DNA from: Helicobacter sp. MIT 05-5293
GTDB lineage: Bacteria; Campylobacterota; Campylobacteria; Campylobacterales; Helicobacteraceae
DNA: 64,000 bases
Reading direction: 5' to 3'
NCBI RefSeq assembly: GCF_000765665.2
Contig: NZ_JROZ02000002.1
Span: forward strand, 62,001 to 126,000
Under the pieces are notes generated by a model, which saw only the letters and a list, made by a program, of their open reading frames with translations, was not told the origin of the DNA and ran no database searches. Positions 26,269 to 36,430 of the stretch are shown here, one piece after another. How positions within the stretch are numbered: position 1 is the stretch's first letter; each line of letters begins with the position of its first letter. The translations under genes were made by a program, and so were the position numbers.

Positions 26269-27214
26269 AGAATCTCTCTCGCGTGTAATGAGTGATTGCC
26301 TGTGATGAGAGGTAAGATTCTAACTCTTTGGGCGTAACAAACTCAAGTGCATGGTTTAGCTCATCACTCATTTGCTTGAGAGCCTTAAAAGTGCTTGTGT
26401 GTGGGTGGCAAATCGCAATGATATAGCCTTTCTTTTGTGCTTTTTGGATTGCAAGTTTGAGTTGGGCTTTTGTGTGTGTCGTGGAAATCTCATTATCCAA
26501 AAATATATCCCTTTGCATAATTAAACGCTTTTGCTGATGAGAAATTTTCTCGCTTGCAGGGTGAGGTGTCGTAACACTATCGATAAATTTTAAACCTAAT
26601 TCATCAAAAACACTTAAGAGATTAAGCATATCTTTTTCACTTTGCGTAAATTTGCTTCCTGTGTGATTGTTGATATAAAGTAGATTCGGAAAATCTTGCT
26701 TAATCTGTGCGATGATTGCGTAGATATTATCTTTGCTTGTGCCTACCTTGATAGGCTCTAATTCTTTTTGTTCAAAATTTTGCGCTTCTAGTGGGAGATG
26801 TATCATATAAAAGGCATTTTTTTGTGCGATTAAGGGAGTTTTGGGATTGTATTTTGTTTTCGGAAAGATTGAGGGGATAATTTTTAGCGGCAATGATTGA
26901 ATCTGTTTGATTTGTGAGGCATTTTGAATATCGTCCATAATCAATAGAATCTTTGGTTTGTTAGAGATTGTTGGATTCTTTAAAATCGTGTTGTCTTGGG
27001 TTTGATTGGCATCATTTGAGTGTGTAGGCGATAAAGATTCTAAAAAAATAAAATTATCTGCATGTAGAGAATAAAGCTTTTTAAATCCATTGACAATGGG
27101 AATTTGCGGCGTTTGATTGGGTGATTCTAAAGTGCTGGAAGTATCGATGATAGAATCAGCAATGCTTTGAATAAAAATAATCCCTAAAAGTAGAAATACC
27201 CTTACAAAACGCAC
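26252..27214 (-). CDS. Divergent polysaccharide deacetylase family protein
   Basis: About 320 residues: an N-terminal hydrophobic signal or anchor, a low-complexity Thr/Asn-rich region, then the PF04748 domain (ILLIMDDI, FYMIHLPLEAQ, LYINNHTGSKFT, IAICHPHTSTFKAL). The fold is related to NodB-type deacetylases, with Asp and His residues visible. It is probably exported and acts on envelope glycans; the substrate is unknown. GTG 27214 directly follows the minE stop; TTG 27229 is an alternative overlapping minE. The dprA start overlaps its end. Confidence 0.8.
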   Translation of the reverse strand: MRFVRVFLLLGIIFIQSIADSIIDTSSTLESPNQTPQIPIVNGFKKLYSLHADNFIFLESLSPTHSNDANQTQDNTILKNPTISNKPKILLIMDDIQNASQIKQIQSLPLKIIPSIFPKTKYNPKTPLIAQKNAFYMIHLPLEAQNFEQKELEPIKVGTSKDNIYAIIAQIKQDFPNLLYINNHTGSKFTQSEKDMLNLLSVFDELGLKFIDSVTTPHPASEKISHQQKRLIMQRDIFLDNEISTTHTKAQLKLAIQKAQKKGYIIAICHPHTSTFKALKQMSDELNHALEFVTPKELESYLSSQAITHYTRERFYANAQ

Positions 27215-27215
27215 A

Positions 27216-27443
27216 CTATTTATCCCCAAGTGTGATTTCTACTTCAAGGGTGCTGATATTTTGATTACTATTAGTGGTGATATTGACTTGACTTGAGCGT
27301 GTGTATTTATACACGACTTTTAAAATTTCTTCTTGCATTTCTTCTAAGTAGGGAATATTTGCCGTTCTTTCATGGGCAAGGACGATTTTTAACCGATCTT
27401 TGGCTGTTTGTGCGCTTTTAGAAGAACGGAAGATTCCCATCAT
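27216..27443 (-). CDS. minE: Cell division topological specificity factor MinE
   Basis: A 75-residue protein, typical MinE length. The anti-MinCD segment ([16 protein letters not shown]) is followed by the dimerisation region ending in [12 protein letters not shown]. MinE drives MinD oscillation and restricts division to midcell. It overlaps minD by 4 nt and sits in the order minD-minE-dprA-ruvX, as in H. pylori, with a deacetylase gene added. No minC is present in the window. Confidence 0.95.
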   Translation of the reverse strand: MMGIFRSSKSAQTAKDRLKIVLAHERTANIPYLEEMQEEILKVVYKYTRSSQVNITTNSNQNISTLEVEITLGDK

Positions 27444-28255
27444 TGAAATATCCTTTTGAGAGTATTTATCACACCTTCACTCTCAAGACTTTCAAATGCT
27501 ACTTCTTGCCCTAAGATTCTTTTAGCAATGCGCGCATAGGCTTTGGCACTTGGGCTTTGTGTATAGATGACAGGCTCGCCTGAATTGGTCGCGGTGATGA
27601 TTTTACTATCTTCTGGAATAAGCCCAATCAAAGGCAATGCAAGAATGCCTAGCACATCATCTTGTGAAAGCATTTCACCTTTTTTTACAAGGTCAGGCTT
27701 GATGCGATTGATGATGATATGTTTTTGCACTTCCTCGTTATTTTGGGCTTTATGAGACTTAGCATCAATGATGCCAATCACGCGATCACTATCACGCACG
27801 GAGCTTACTTCTGGTGTTACGACAATCAAAGCTCTATCAGCCCATAAAATCGCATGTTCAAAGCCCCCTTCAATCCCTGCAGGCGAATCAATCAAGATGT
27901 AATCAAATTGTGCGCGTAATTCTTCTAAAAGCTTTCGGACTTTTTCTTTATCAAGGATTGTTTTGTCTTTTGTTTGAGAAGCAGGGAGAAAATAAAGATT
28001 CCGTGTTTTTTTGTGCATAATCAAGGCTTGCGAAAGGTTACATTTGCCTTCCATCACATCAATCACATCATAAACGATACGATTTTCTAGCCCAAGCAAC
28101 ATATCAAGATTGCGTAAACCAATATCAAAATCCACCGCTACGACTTTTTTGCCACTTTCTTTTATTTCTTCTGCAATACCCACAGCAAGATTAGCAGTAG
28201 CAGTAGATTTGCCTACACCTCCTTTACCCGAAGTGATAGTGATGACTTCTGCCAA
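27440..28255 (-). CDS. minD: Septum site-determining ATPase MinD
   Basis: A 271-residue ParA/MinD ATPase with the deviant Walker [13 protein letters not shown], the switch [14 protein letters not shown], and IDSPAGIE. The C-terminal amphipathic helix ends [10 protein letters not shown] for membrane binding. The start TTG 28255 is chosen because GGAGG lies 4 nt upstream and the protein then begins MAEVITIT, like other MinD; TTG 28267 is unlikely. TATACAAT at 28323-28330 (minus) is the likely -10. Confidence 0.95.
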   Translation of the reverse strand: MAEVITITSGKGGVGKSTATANLAVGIAEEIKESGKKVVAVDFDIGLRNLDMLLGLENRIVYDVIDVMEGKCNLSQALIMHKKTRNLYFLPASQTKDKTILDKEKVRKLLEELRAQFDYILIDSPAGIEGGFEHAILWADRALIVVTPEVSSVRDSDRVIGIIDAKSHKAQNNEEVQKHIIINRIKPDLVKKGEMLSQDDVLGILALPLIGLIPEDSKIITATNSGEPVIYTQSPSAKAYARIAKRILGQEVAFESLESEGVINTLKRIFQ

Positions 28256-28322
28256 AGATACCTCCAAAATGAAAATAATTAAAATTACTTTTTAAAATCT
28301 CAAAAGACTAAATGCAAAGCGT

Positions 28323-28330
28323 ATTGTATA
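28323..28330 (-). promoter_or_regulatory. -10 box of the minD operon
   Basis: TATACAAT on the minus strand, 68 nt upstream of the minD start. Confidence 0.45.
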
Positions 28331-28392
28331 TTTTTAAACTTAAAATTACACTTGCAAAATGAATTTAAATGATTTTTGCTTTGTGTTTTTGG

Positions 28393-28400
28393 GATAAAAT
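28393..28400 (+). promoter_or_regulatory. -10 box of the MBL hydrolase gene
   Basis: GATAAAAT, 51 nt upstream of ATG 28451, in the divergent region with minD. Confidence 0.4.
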
Positions 28401-28450
28401 TGATTGAATGGTTTTTGAGATTCTCAATTTATTTTAAGGTAAGGAGCAAG

Positions 28451-29572
28451 ATGTCTGATTATCTTGATTATTTTTCTTTAGCCAATGCTTCAAGGACACA
28501 CGCACGGACTATGACTTATAAGAATCGCACGATATTTTGTAATGAGAATCAAGAGGCGATTTTGCCCCCTAAGGTCTCATGGAAAGAAGTTGCGCGTTAT
28601 TATCTGCATTATCCTCAAGATGCGAGACCCAAAAACCACGTGCCTTTTGTCGATTCTGATTTTAAGATGTGCTATTTTAAGCCTAGTATCGCGTGGTTAG
28701 GACATTCATCACTTTTCTTGACTTTTTTGCATTTACACATACTAGTCGATCCTATTTTTTCGATGTATGCTTCCCCCTTTCCCTTTGCTAATCGTGCTTT
28801 TAAGCAAACAAAATGCTTTTGTGCAGATGATTTTCCACCACTTTTTGCTGTGATTATCACGCATTCACATTTTGACCATTTGGATAAGGCAAGTATTATG
28901 CAGATTCAAGAAAAGACACGATATTTTATTTGTCCCCTTAAAGTAGGGGATTATTTGAAATCATGGAAGATTCCAGCGAGTAAGATTATTGAGCTTGATT
29001 GGTGGAATGGCATCGCTTTAAGAGAATCTTGTGCTGCTCAAAAGGATTTTGTCCCACAAGATTTACGCAAAGACAAACAAGAATCCACAAAACATCAAGC
29101 GATTTTAAGAATCATCGCTACGCCCTCACAACATAATTCTGCACGAATGGGTGGATTCAATACGACTTTATGGGCAAGTTTTGTAATTGAATTTTTAGGA
29201 GAAGATTCTCAATACACAAGGGTTTTCCTTAGTGGCGATGGAGGATATTATACACATTTTCAGCGCATCAAAGAAGCATTTGGCGGTTTTGATTTGGCAT
29301 GCTTGGAGAGCGGGCAATACAATCAAGCGTGGAGATTCTCGCATTCTTTCCCTCATGAGATTGTTCAAGAGGCTATTGATTTGAAAGCAAAAATGGTTTT
29401 GCCCATTCATTGGGGACGATTCATCGCAGGCACACACGCTTGGAATGGTGTGGCAAAGTATTTGCATCAGCGACTTCCTCCATTGGGCATTTTATGTGCG
29501 ATTCCTCAAATAGGGCAGGTTTATACAATTGGAGAGAATCCACCCACACTCAAATGGTGGGAAAATGAATAA
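28451..29572 (+). CDS. MBL-fold metallohydrolase, UlaG/NAPE-PLD-like
   Basis: A 373-residue protein starting at ATG 28451 (RBS AAGGAGC). The metallo-beta-lactamase site reads THSHFDHLD; other ligands are likely in SGDGGYYTHF and PIHWGRF. The overall form (WLGHSSLFL, VDPIF) matches the UlaG/NAPE-phospholipase-D-like group, predicted metal-dependent hydrolases of lipids or sugar phosphates. It is monocistronic. The substrate is unknown. Confidence 0.8.
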   Translation: MSDYLDYFSLANASRTHARTMTYKNRTIFCNENQEAILPPKVSWKEVARYYLHYPQDARPKNHVPFVDSDFKMCYFKPSIAWLGHSSLFLTFLHLHILVDPIFSMYASPFPFANRAFKQTKCFCADDFPPLFAVIITHSHFDHLDKASIMQIQEKTRYFICPLKVGDYLKSWKIPASKIIELDWWNGIALRESCAAQKDFVPQDLRKDKQESTKHQAILRIIATPSQHNSARMGGFNTTLWASFVIEFLGEDSQYTRVFLSGDGGYYTHFQRIKEAFGGFDLACLESGQYNQAWRFSHSFPHEIVQEAIDLKAKMVLPIHWGRFIAGTHAWNGVAKYLHQRLPPLGILCAIPQIGQVYTIGENPPTLKWWENE

Positions 29573-29613
29573 AACACCTAGCCTTAAGTGATAATCTTTA
29601 AGTCAATCTTGTG

Positions 29614-29619
29614 TATAAT
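29614..29619 (+). promoter_or_regulatory. -10 box of fabI
   Basis: TATAAT in TGTGTATAAT, 37 nt upstream of the fabI ATG. Confidence 0.55.
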
Positions 29620-29646
29620 CAGCCTTTTTAGATTCTTAAAATGTGA

Positions 29647-30483
<837 letters not shown>

Positions 30484-30503
30484 AATTTTGTAGATTTATT
30501 TCA

Positions 30504-30509
30504 TATAAT
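30504..30509 (+). promoter_or_regulatory. -10 box of rimO
   Basis: TATAAT in CATATAATATT, 63 nt upstream of the rimO ATG. Confidence 0.45.
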
Positions 30510-30571
30510 ATTTTATTGTTGAAGCTTGGGATTCTGATTTTACAGACTCAAGCGATTTTCTAAGGAAATTG

Positions 30572-31900
30572 ATGACATTCTTTACAAAAAATCTCCACCT
30601 TATTTCACTAGGCTGCACAAAGAATCTTGTAGATTCTGAAGTGATGCTAGGCAGACTCAAAGGTTATCATCTCACGCCTGATATTGCTCAAGCTGATGTG
30701 ATTATTGTTAATACTTGTGGTTTTATAGAATCTGCAAAGCAAGAAAGTATCCAAACCATACTTCAAGCAAGTCTTGAGCGCAAAAAAGGCGCGATTTTGG
30801 TTGTGAGCGGTTGTTTGGCAGAACGTTATGCTGACGAACTCCAAAAAGAAATCCCTGAAATAGATATTATCACTGGTGTAGGGGATTATGATAAGATTGA
30901 TCAGATGATTCAAAAATCCCAATCGATTCGTTCGCAAAAAGTCTTTTTATATGACGGAAATGATGAGCGCGTGATTATCGGTTCGCATTTTCACGCGTAT
31001 ATTAAGCTTAGCGAAGGTTGCAATCAACAATGCAGTTTTTGTGCGATTCCTTCATTTAAGGGCAAACTCCAATCGCGCCCTTTAGAATCTGTCTTGAAAG
31101 AATTGCAAAATCTTTATAGCAAGGGTTATCGTGATTTTAGTTTTATTGCGCAAGATTCAAGCTCTTATTTACGGGATCAAGGGATTTCAGAGGGTCTTAT
31201 AAAACTTATAAAGTCTATAGATTCTCTTCACCTCCCTATCAGTGCAAGAATCCTCTATCTTTATCCTTCGACTACAAGTCTTCATCTCATTGAGGCAATT
31301 GCGCATTCTGCAAGCTTTCTGCCGTATTTTGATATGCCAATCCAACACATTTCCGATGCGATGCTAAAGCGTATGAGACGAGGAGCGAATCAAGCAAAGC
31401 ATTTGGAGATTCTTAATGCTATGCGCGCAGTGCCGCATAGTTTCGTGCGGACGAGTTTCGTGATAGGACACCCCGGAGAAAGTGAGGAAGAGTTTGAAGA
31501 ATTGCGTGATTTTGTGGAAGATTTTGCTTTTGATAGGGTTAATCTTTTTGCTTATTCTCCTCAAGTCGGCACGAGTGCTTATGATATGCCCCAAGCTGTC
31601 CCGACAAAAATTACCAACAAACGCATTAATGCTTTGAATAAGATCATCAAAGCCCAGCAAAAGGCATACAATCAAGCAATGGTGGGACAAGAGATTGATG
31701 TGATTGTCGAGGGGGTTAGCGAGGTGAGTGAATATTTTTATAGTGCAAGAGCAAAAATGTGGGGTAAAGATATTGATGGGGAGATTCTTATCAATGATAT
31801 TTCTGATGTGCGAGATTCTCTTGTGCCGATTAAAGAGGGCTATTATCGCACACTTATTACGCAAAGCAAAGGCGGCTTTTTGTTTGCTACATTGCTTTAA
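30572..31900 (+). CDS. rimO: Ribosomal protein S12 methylthiotransferase RimO
   Basis: A 442-residue radical-SAM protein. The N-terminal UPF0004 domain begins [20 protein letters not shown], the radical-SAM cluster motif is [11 protein letters not shown] near residue 150, and a C-terminal TRAM-like domain follows. RimO adds a methylthio group to Asp88 (E. coli numbering) of S12. The start at ATG 30572 follows AAGGAAA; TTG 30569 is adjacent. The last 30 nt of the gene are duplicated at 33150-33192, downstream of the inserted OMP gene. Confidence 0.95.
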   Translation: MTFFTKNLHLISLGCTKNLVDSEVMLGRLKGYHLTPDIAQADVIIVNTCGFIESAKQESIQTILQASLERKKGAILVVSGCLAERYADELQKEIPEIDIITGVGDYDKIDQMIQKSQSIRSQKVFLYDGNDERVIIGSHFHAYIKLSEGCNQQCSFCAIPSFKGKLQSRPLESVLKELQNLYSKGYRDFSFIAQDSSSYLRDQGISEGLIKLIKSIDSLHLPISARILYLYPSTTSLHLIEAIAHSASFLPYFDMPIQHISDAMLKRMRRGANQAKHLEILNAMRAVPHSFVRTSFVIGHPGESEEEFEELRDFVEDFAFDRVNLFAYSPQVGTSAYDMPQAVPTKITNKRINALNKIIKAQQKAYNQAMVGQEIDVIVEGVSEVSEYFYSARAKMWGKDIDGEILINDISDVRDSLVPIKEGYYRTLITQSKGGFLFATLL

Positions 31901-31911
31901 GTGGTTTAAAT
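31871..31911 (+). repeat. Direct repeat, left copy (rimO 3' end)
   Basis: The rimO end (GGCGGCTTTTTGTTTGC... to GTGGTTTAAAT) is repeated at 33150-33192 with four differences (two substitutions, and two one-base length changes in T runs). The two copies bracket the OMP gene. Confidence 0.85.
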
Positions 31912-31938
31912 GGACTTGATGACATTTTGGGAGGTTTT

Positions 31939-33133
31939 ATGAGATTTTTAATCATTTGTTTCTGCGTTGGGATTATTAGTGGTGCTAGTATCAAAGATAC
32001 TGACATTTATGCCAAAATGGAATGTAGATCTATTAATACTTGTAATTTAAGTATGTTGCAGGATTTAGAGTGTAATAATTTGAAAATTTTAGAATCTGAT
32101 GCGAGATACAATGATAAAAATCCATATTTTGTTTATGGATTTGATTTTAATTTTTTTATTGATAATCTTGAGGGTTCATATCCATTATGGGCTACACGCA
32201 CTTTGTTTAGAGCGAGTATTTTTCCAGAAATTGGCATGGAGTTTTACAATCAATCAATTCGTGTTGGCGGCTATTATATGATGAATATGGGTGAGAGAGT
32301 GCCAAGTCTCGAAAATAGTGGTTTGAGTTTGTATTATAGCACTGTAACAAAGAATTTTAATGGCTTTTTTGGGATTTTCCCACGCAAGCATTGGATTGGA
32401 GATTATCCAAGTTTATATTACAGAAAAGATTTTTTATTACAAAATCCAATGACAAATGGTGTCGCTCTACAATACAAGAGTGCAAATAATCTTTTAGGGG
32501 GGGGGGGGTATAATAGAGTTAATTGTTGATTGGTATGGCGGAAATTTAGAAAAACGAACCGATGAGTTCTTAATTCAGGGCTTTGTTAGCCAAAGATTCT
32601 TTCAAGATAATCTTTATCTTGGAGGCACTTTTTTGTTATATCACACAAAAAACACAGAGATTTTGAATCCAAATAGCGATAATCTTAATGTGTGGTTGCT
32701 TGATAGATTCTATTATCAGGTATTTTTAGGGGTGGATTTATCAAGGAATTTTAATAGGTTTGATATTTCTTTGGGTTTGCTTGGATCAAGTGAGAGAAAG
32801 AGATTGCACACAGGGCTTGAGCCATTTTTTACTAATATGGGATTAGATTTGGGCTTGAGGTATAATTATAAGGGTTTTGGGATAGAAAATAGCCTTTATT
32901 ATGGTGCAAAACAGATGCAGTTCTTTAGGGAATATGGGGAGGTTATCTACTCTGGTTTGCCATTTTATCATGCAAATTTTTATGATAGATTAGAAGCATA
33001 TTGGGAACACAGAAATACTTATTGCACAGCACGATTTAGCTTTATTTTTCATTTTACAGAATCTATTATTGCAAATCAACAAATGTTAAGTATTGTGATT
33101 GATACAGATAAATTATTGAGGAAAGTATTTTAG
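31939..33133 (+). CDS. Phase-variable outer-membrane protein, OFF (G12)
   Basis: Start ATG 31939 follows GGGAGG. A signal peptide (MRFLIICFCVGIISGAS) precedes a mature part rich in aromatic, alternating beta-strand sequence (NPYFVYGFDFNFFIDN, IRVGGYYMMNMG), typical of a barrel. The frame ends just after a G12 tract (32497-32508), but continues open in the next frame (IIELIVDWYGGNLE onward to LLRKVF at 33133). With 11 G (or 14) a 397-residue protein is made; at 12 G it is OFF. The gene sits between rimO and the chemoreceptor, flanked by a repeated rimO 3' end, suggesting insertion. Exact OMP family unknown. Confidence 0.8.
32497..32508 (+). repeat. G12 contingency tract in OMP gene
   Basis: Twelve G about mid-gene, followed by a TATAATAG sequence. 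11 or 14 G joins both halves; 12 gives a stop 8 codons past the tract. Confidence 0.95.
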
Positions 33134-33149
33134 GATATTTGTTTTTGGT

Positions 33150-33192
33150 GGTGGCTTTTTTGTTTGCCACATTGCTTTAAGTGGTTTTAAAT
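33150..33192 (+). repeat. Direct repeat, right copy (rimO 3'-end duplicate)
   Basis: Near-identical copy of 31871-31911, located 17 nt after the OMP stop and before the chemoreceptor promoter region. It is non-coding here. Confidence 0.85.
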
Positions 33193-33259
33193 CAAATTTT
33201 TATTATATTCTAAAATTTATAGATTAATCTCAACTTCAAAAAATTAAGGAGATCTTGCT

Positions 33260-35266
33260 ATGTTTAATTTTCTTCGTGGCATCAGTATCAAAACAAAAAT
33301 CGTGATTCTCGTGTTTGTCCCGATTCTAGCAATGCTTGTTTTCTTGGTCAATGAGCTTAGAGAAACTAACGATATGATCAATCAAGGAGTGATGCTTCAA
33401 GAACAAGTCGATATTTCTGAACAGCTCTCAAAGCTCGTGCATGAAATGCAAAAAGAAAGAGGTATGAGTGCAGGATTTCTTTCAAGCAAAGGAGCAAAAT
33501 TTTCTTCAGAGCTTAAAGCACAAAGATTGCTTACAGATAAAGAATACCAAGCTTTACGCACATTGATTGAAAATACAGAAAATTTTAATGCGGGATATTT
33601 TGATTTATTGTATAAGGGTTTAGAATCTGTGAGCAAGATTCAAGAAGTTCGCAATAATGCGGACCAGTCAATTCATACAGCGGTAAATCTCACTCCTCAA
33701 ACGATTGCTTATTATACTTCTACAATTGCATTTTTGCTTGATAGTGTTTTAGAATCTACAAAGCTCATTACTGATGCTAATTTGACGAAGCTTATGTTTG
33801 CTTATACAAATTTTTTATACGCAAAAGAAAAAGCAGGACAAGAGCGAGCAAATGCTAATGCGATATTTGCGGCAAATGTCATACCGCCAGATGCTAATTA
33901 TAATAAATTCGTAAGTCTTATTGCCGAGCAAGAATCTTATACAAAACTTTTCCTTGCCCTTGCTTTGCCTGAAACGGTAGCATTTTATGAAAAGAAAACA
34001 CAAGATTCGAGTTTTCAGCAAGTGCAACTGATGAGGGACGCACTGCATGCAAAACGGCACGAAGGGAATTTTGGCATAGAAGCAAAGGTGTGGTTTGATA
34101 CGATTACAATCAAAATTGACCTTCTTAAAGAAGTCGAGGATTTGCTTGCACATGACCTTAAGGAAAATATTACAGAGCATCTTAACACATTGAGAAGCAA
34201 GCTTGTTGCCTTGGCAATAATAGAAGGTGTGATTGTTGTCTTGACATTGATTTTATGTTTTATCGTCATCAGAAGCCTTATCAGCCGCCTTGCAAATGTC
34301 AATACAAAGCTCAAATATATCGTTGAAAATAAGACTTTAGCCGAACAAGTAAAGATTATTAATAATGATGAGATTGGGACAATGGCAACATCAGTGAATA
34401 CTTTTATCCGCTTTATGCGAGATGTATTTTCAGAAGTATTTAAACAAACCAAAAGCAATTTAGATATTACCCAAAGCCTTAGTAAGATTTCACATCAACT
34501 TGATGAAACCTTGAAAGAGATTTCAGCCATTTCTGGCAACAATACAGATTTGGGTGAGAAAAGTCGCACGATTATTGAGACAAATATTCAAATGTCTGTG
34601 GCGACAAAAGAAGAGTTAGAAAAAGTATTGGGAAATGTCCAAAGCACAAAAAATATTGTGGATTTAATCAATAGTGAGATTCAAGAAGATGCAGCCAAAG
34701 AAGATCAGAATATGACAAAGATTCGTTCTCTTAGCGAAGAAGCCAAAAATATACAAGGCGTTTTAACCGTGATTACCGACATAGCCGAACAAACTAATCT
34801 TCTTGCGCTTAATGCTGCGATTGAGGCGGCTCGTGCAGGAGAGCATGGCAGAGGCTTTGCAGTCGTTGCTGATGAAGTGCGCAAACTTGCCGAAAGGACA
34901 CAAACTTCGATTACTGAAACAAGTGGGATTATTCAATCAATTTTGCAATCTATTGATGAAATCACAACAACGATTGAAGATAGTTCTCAATCAATGCAGC
35001 ATTTAACCGAGCAATCAGGCATTATGCAAACCAATATAGAATCACTCACTACGGCTATTCAAGTTGCGGTAGAAAAGTCTCATTTAAGCTTTGAAGGTGC
35101 GCAAAAAGTCGATGCAAATACTTCTTTGATACTCGAGAATGGAATCAAGATCGCTTCGTGTTTGTCCCAAATCTCTGAAATTAATGAAAAAATGCAAAAG
35201 ACTTCAGACACATTAGGTGAATTGACGCATGATTTGAATGATACAATCAGTGCTTTCAAAATGTAG
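33260..35266 (+). CDS. Methyl-accepting chemotaxis protein with NIT sensor domain
   Basis: A 668-residue chemoreceptor. Membrane helix 1 lies near residues 10-26 ([18 protein letters not shown]). The periplasmic part matches the NIT (nitrate/nitrite-sensing) domain, starting [18 protein letters not shown] and covering about 250 residues. Membrane helix 2 follows near residue 315-335, then HAMP and the signalling domain with the conserved hairpin tip ([18 protein letters not shown]). No CheB/CheR-tethering pentapeptide is seen at the C-terminus (TISAFKM). The ligand is inferred only from the domain name. RBS AAGGAGAT. Confidence 0.92.
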   Translation: MFNFLRGISIKTKIVILVFVPILAMLVFLVNELRETNDMINQGVMLQEQVDISEQLSKLVHEMQKERGMSAGFLSSKGAKFSSELKAQRLLTDKEYQALRTLIENTENFNAGYFDLLYKGLESVSKIQEVRNNADQSIHTAVNLTPQTIAYYTSTIAFLLDSVLESTKLITDANLTKLMFAYTNFLYAKEKAGQERANANAIFAANVIPPDANYNKFVSLIAEQESYTKLFLALALPETVAFYEKKTQDSSFQQVQLMRDALHAKRHEGNFGIEAKVWFDTITIKIDLLKEVEDLLAHDLKENITEHLNTLRSKLVALAIIEGVIVVLTLILCFIVIRSLISRLANVNTKLKYIVENKTLAEQVKIINNDEIGTMATSVNTFIRFMRDVFSEVFKQTKSNLDITQSLSKISHQLDETLKEISAISGNNTDLGEKSRTIIETNIQMSVATKEELEKVLGNVQSTKNIVDLINSEIQEDAAKEDQNMTKIRSLSEEAKNIQGVLTVITDIAEQTNLLALNAAIEAARAGEHGRGFAVVADEVRKLAERTQTSITETSGIIQSILQSIDEITTTIEDSSQSMQHLTEQSGIMQTNIESLTTAIQVAVEKSHLSFEGAQKVDANTSLILENGIKIASCLSQISEINEKMQKTSDTLGELTHDLNDTISAFKM

Positions 35267-35297
35267 AATCAATTTGCTTTGATAATGAATAAATAGT

Positions 35298-35320
35298 TGC
35301 ATTTTTGAGTAAAAAATGCA
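35298..35320 (+). terminator. AT-rich hairpin after the chemoreceptor gene
   Basis: Perfect 9-bp stem TGCATTTTT/AAAAATGCA with 5-nt loop, 32 nt past the stop. AT-rich and without a T tail, so a weak terminator at best. Confidence 0.35.
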
Positions 35321-35371
35321 CACCCTATCAAAACGCTCCTTATTGTTTGTGTATTTTAATCACACTTAGTT

Positions 35372-35377
35372 TATGAT
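35372..35377 (+). promoter_or_regulatory. -10 box of pta-ackA
   Basis: TATGAT, 37 nt upstream of the pta ATG. Confidence 0.4.
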
Positions 35378-35413
35378 AAATATTGATTCAAACAATAATG
35401 AAAAGGAGCAAAA

Positions 35414-36415
35414 ATGAGTTTTATTGAAAACATCAAAATGCAGGCAAAAAGCGATAAAAAAACAATCGTGCTTCCTGAAACTTCCGATATGAGGACACTC
35501 CAAGCGGCAGATAAGATTCTCAAAGAAGGGTTTGCTGATATTATTCTTTTGGGTGATGAAAAAGCTATCAATGAGCTTGCTCACACTCAAGGATTGAATT
35601 TGCAAGCAGCAAAATTTATTAATCCCTCTACTTCAGAGCTTTTGGGGGAATTTGTAGAATTATTTGTCAAGCTTCGTTCTCACAAAGGAATGGACCACGA
35701 CAAAGCAAAAGATTTGCTTACAAAAGATTCTCTTTATTTCGGTGCGGCTTTGGTTAAATCTAAAAAAGCTGATGGAATGGTTGCTGGAGCAATTCACGCG
35801 ACCTCTGATGTATTGCGTTCTGCATTGCAAATTGTAGGGACAGCAAGTGATTGCAAGCTTGTATCGACTTTTTTTATTATGGTTGTGCCAAATTGTGATT
35901 ATGGGCTTAATGGGACATTTGTTTTCTCTGATGCGGGGCTTTGTCAGAATCCAAATGCCGAAGAATTAGCACACATTGCCCTTTCTTCTGCTAAAAGTTT
36001 TAAAGCAATCACACACCAAGAGCCTATCGTTGCAATGCTTAGCCATTCAACTTATGGCAGTGCTTCACACCCTGATGTGGATAAAGTCGTCCAAGCAACG
36101 AAGATTGCAAAAACTCTTGCTCCTCAATTGCCTTTAGATGGAGAATTGCAACTTGATGCGGCGATTGTCCCAAGTGTGGGAGAATCTAAAGCTAAAGGTT
36201 CAAAAGTCGCAGGGAAAGCTAATGTGCTTATTTTCCCTGATTTGGATTCTGGAAATATCGGATACAAGCTTGTCCAACGACTTGCAAACGCTCAAGCTTA
36301 TGGTCCTATCACGCAAGGAATGAGCGCGCCTGTTAATGATTTATCAAGAGGTTGCAGTGCTGATGATATTGTTGGCGTTGTCGCATTGACTGCTCTTCAA
36401 GCTCAACAAAATTAA
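35414..36415 (+). CDS. pta: Phosphate acetyltransferase
   Basis: A 333-residue short-form PTA (catalytic domain only, without the N-terminal DRTGG part of E. coli Pta). Conserved segments are TIVLPETSDMRTLQAADKIL, KADGMVAGAIHATSDVLRSA, MLSHSTYGSASHPDVDKV and LIFPDLDSGNIGYKLVQRL. It interconverts acetyl-CoA and acetyl phosphate. RBS AAAAGGAG. It forms an operon with ackA, 15 nt downstream, for acetate and ATP metabolism. Confidence 0.96.
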   Translation: MSFIENIKMQAKSDKKTIVLPETSDMRTLQAADKILKEGFADIILLGDEKAINELAHTQGLNLQAAKFINPSTSELLGEFVELFVKLRSHKGMDHDKAKDLLTKDSLYFGAALVKSKKADGMVAGAIHATSDVLRSALQIVGTASDCKLVSTFFIMVVPNCDYGLNGTFVFSDAGLCQNPNAEELAHIALSSAKSFKAITHQEPIVAMLSHSTYGSASHPDVDKVVQATKIAKTLAPQLPLDGELQLDAAIVPSVGESKAKGSKVAGKANVLIFPDLDSGNIGYKLVQRLANAQAYGPITQGMSAPVNDLSRGCSADDIVGVVALTALQAQQN

Positions 36416-36430
36416 TAAAAAGGATAGAAA

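Noticed and set aside
31364-31864. A 166-codon minus-strand ORF within rimO
   Set aside because: It is a shadow of rimO, whose radical-SAM and other motifs are on the plus strand. It has no RBS.
31871-33192. OMP gene as an insertion sequence
   Set aside because: There is no transposase and no terminal inverted repeats. The flanking repeat is host rimO sequence, so recombination or cassette insertion fits better.
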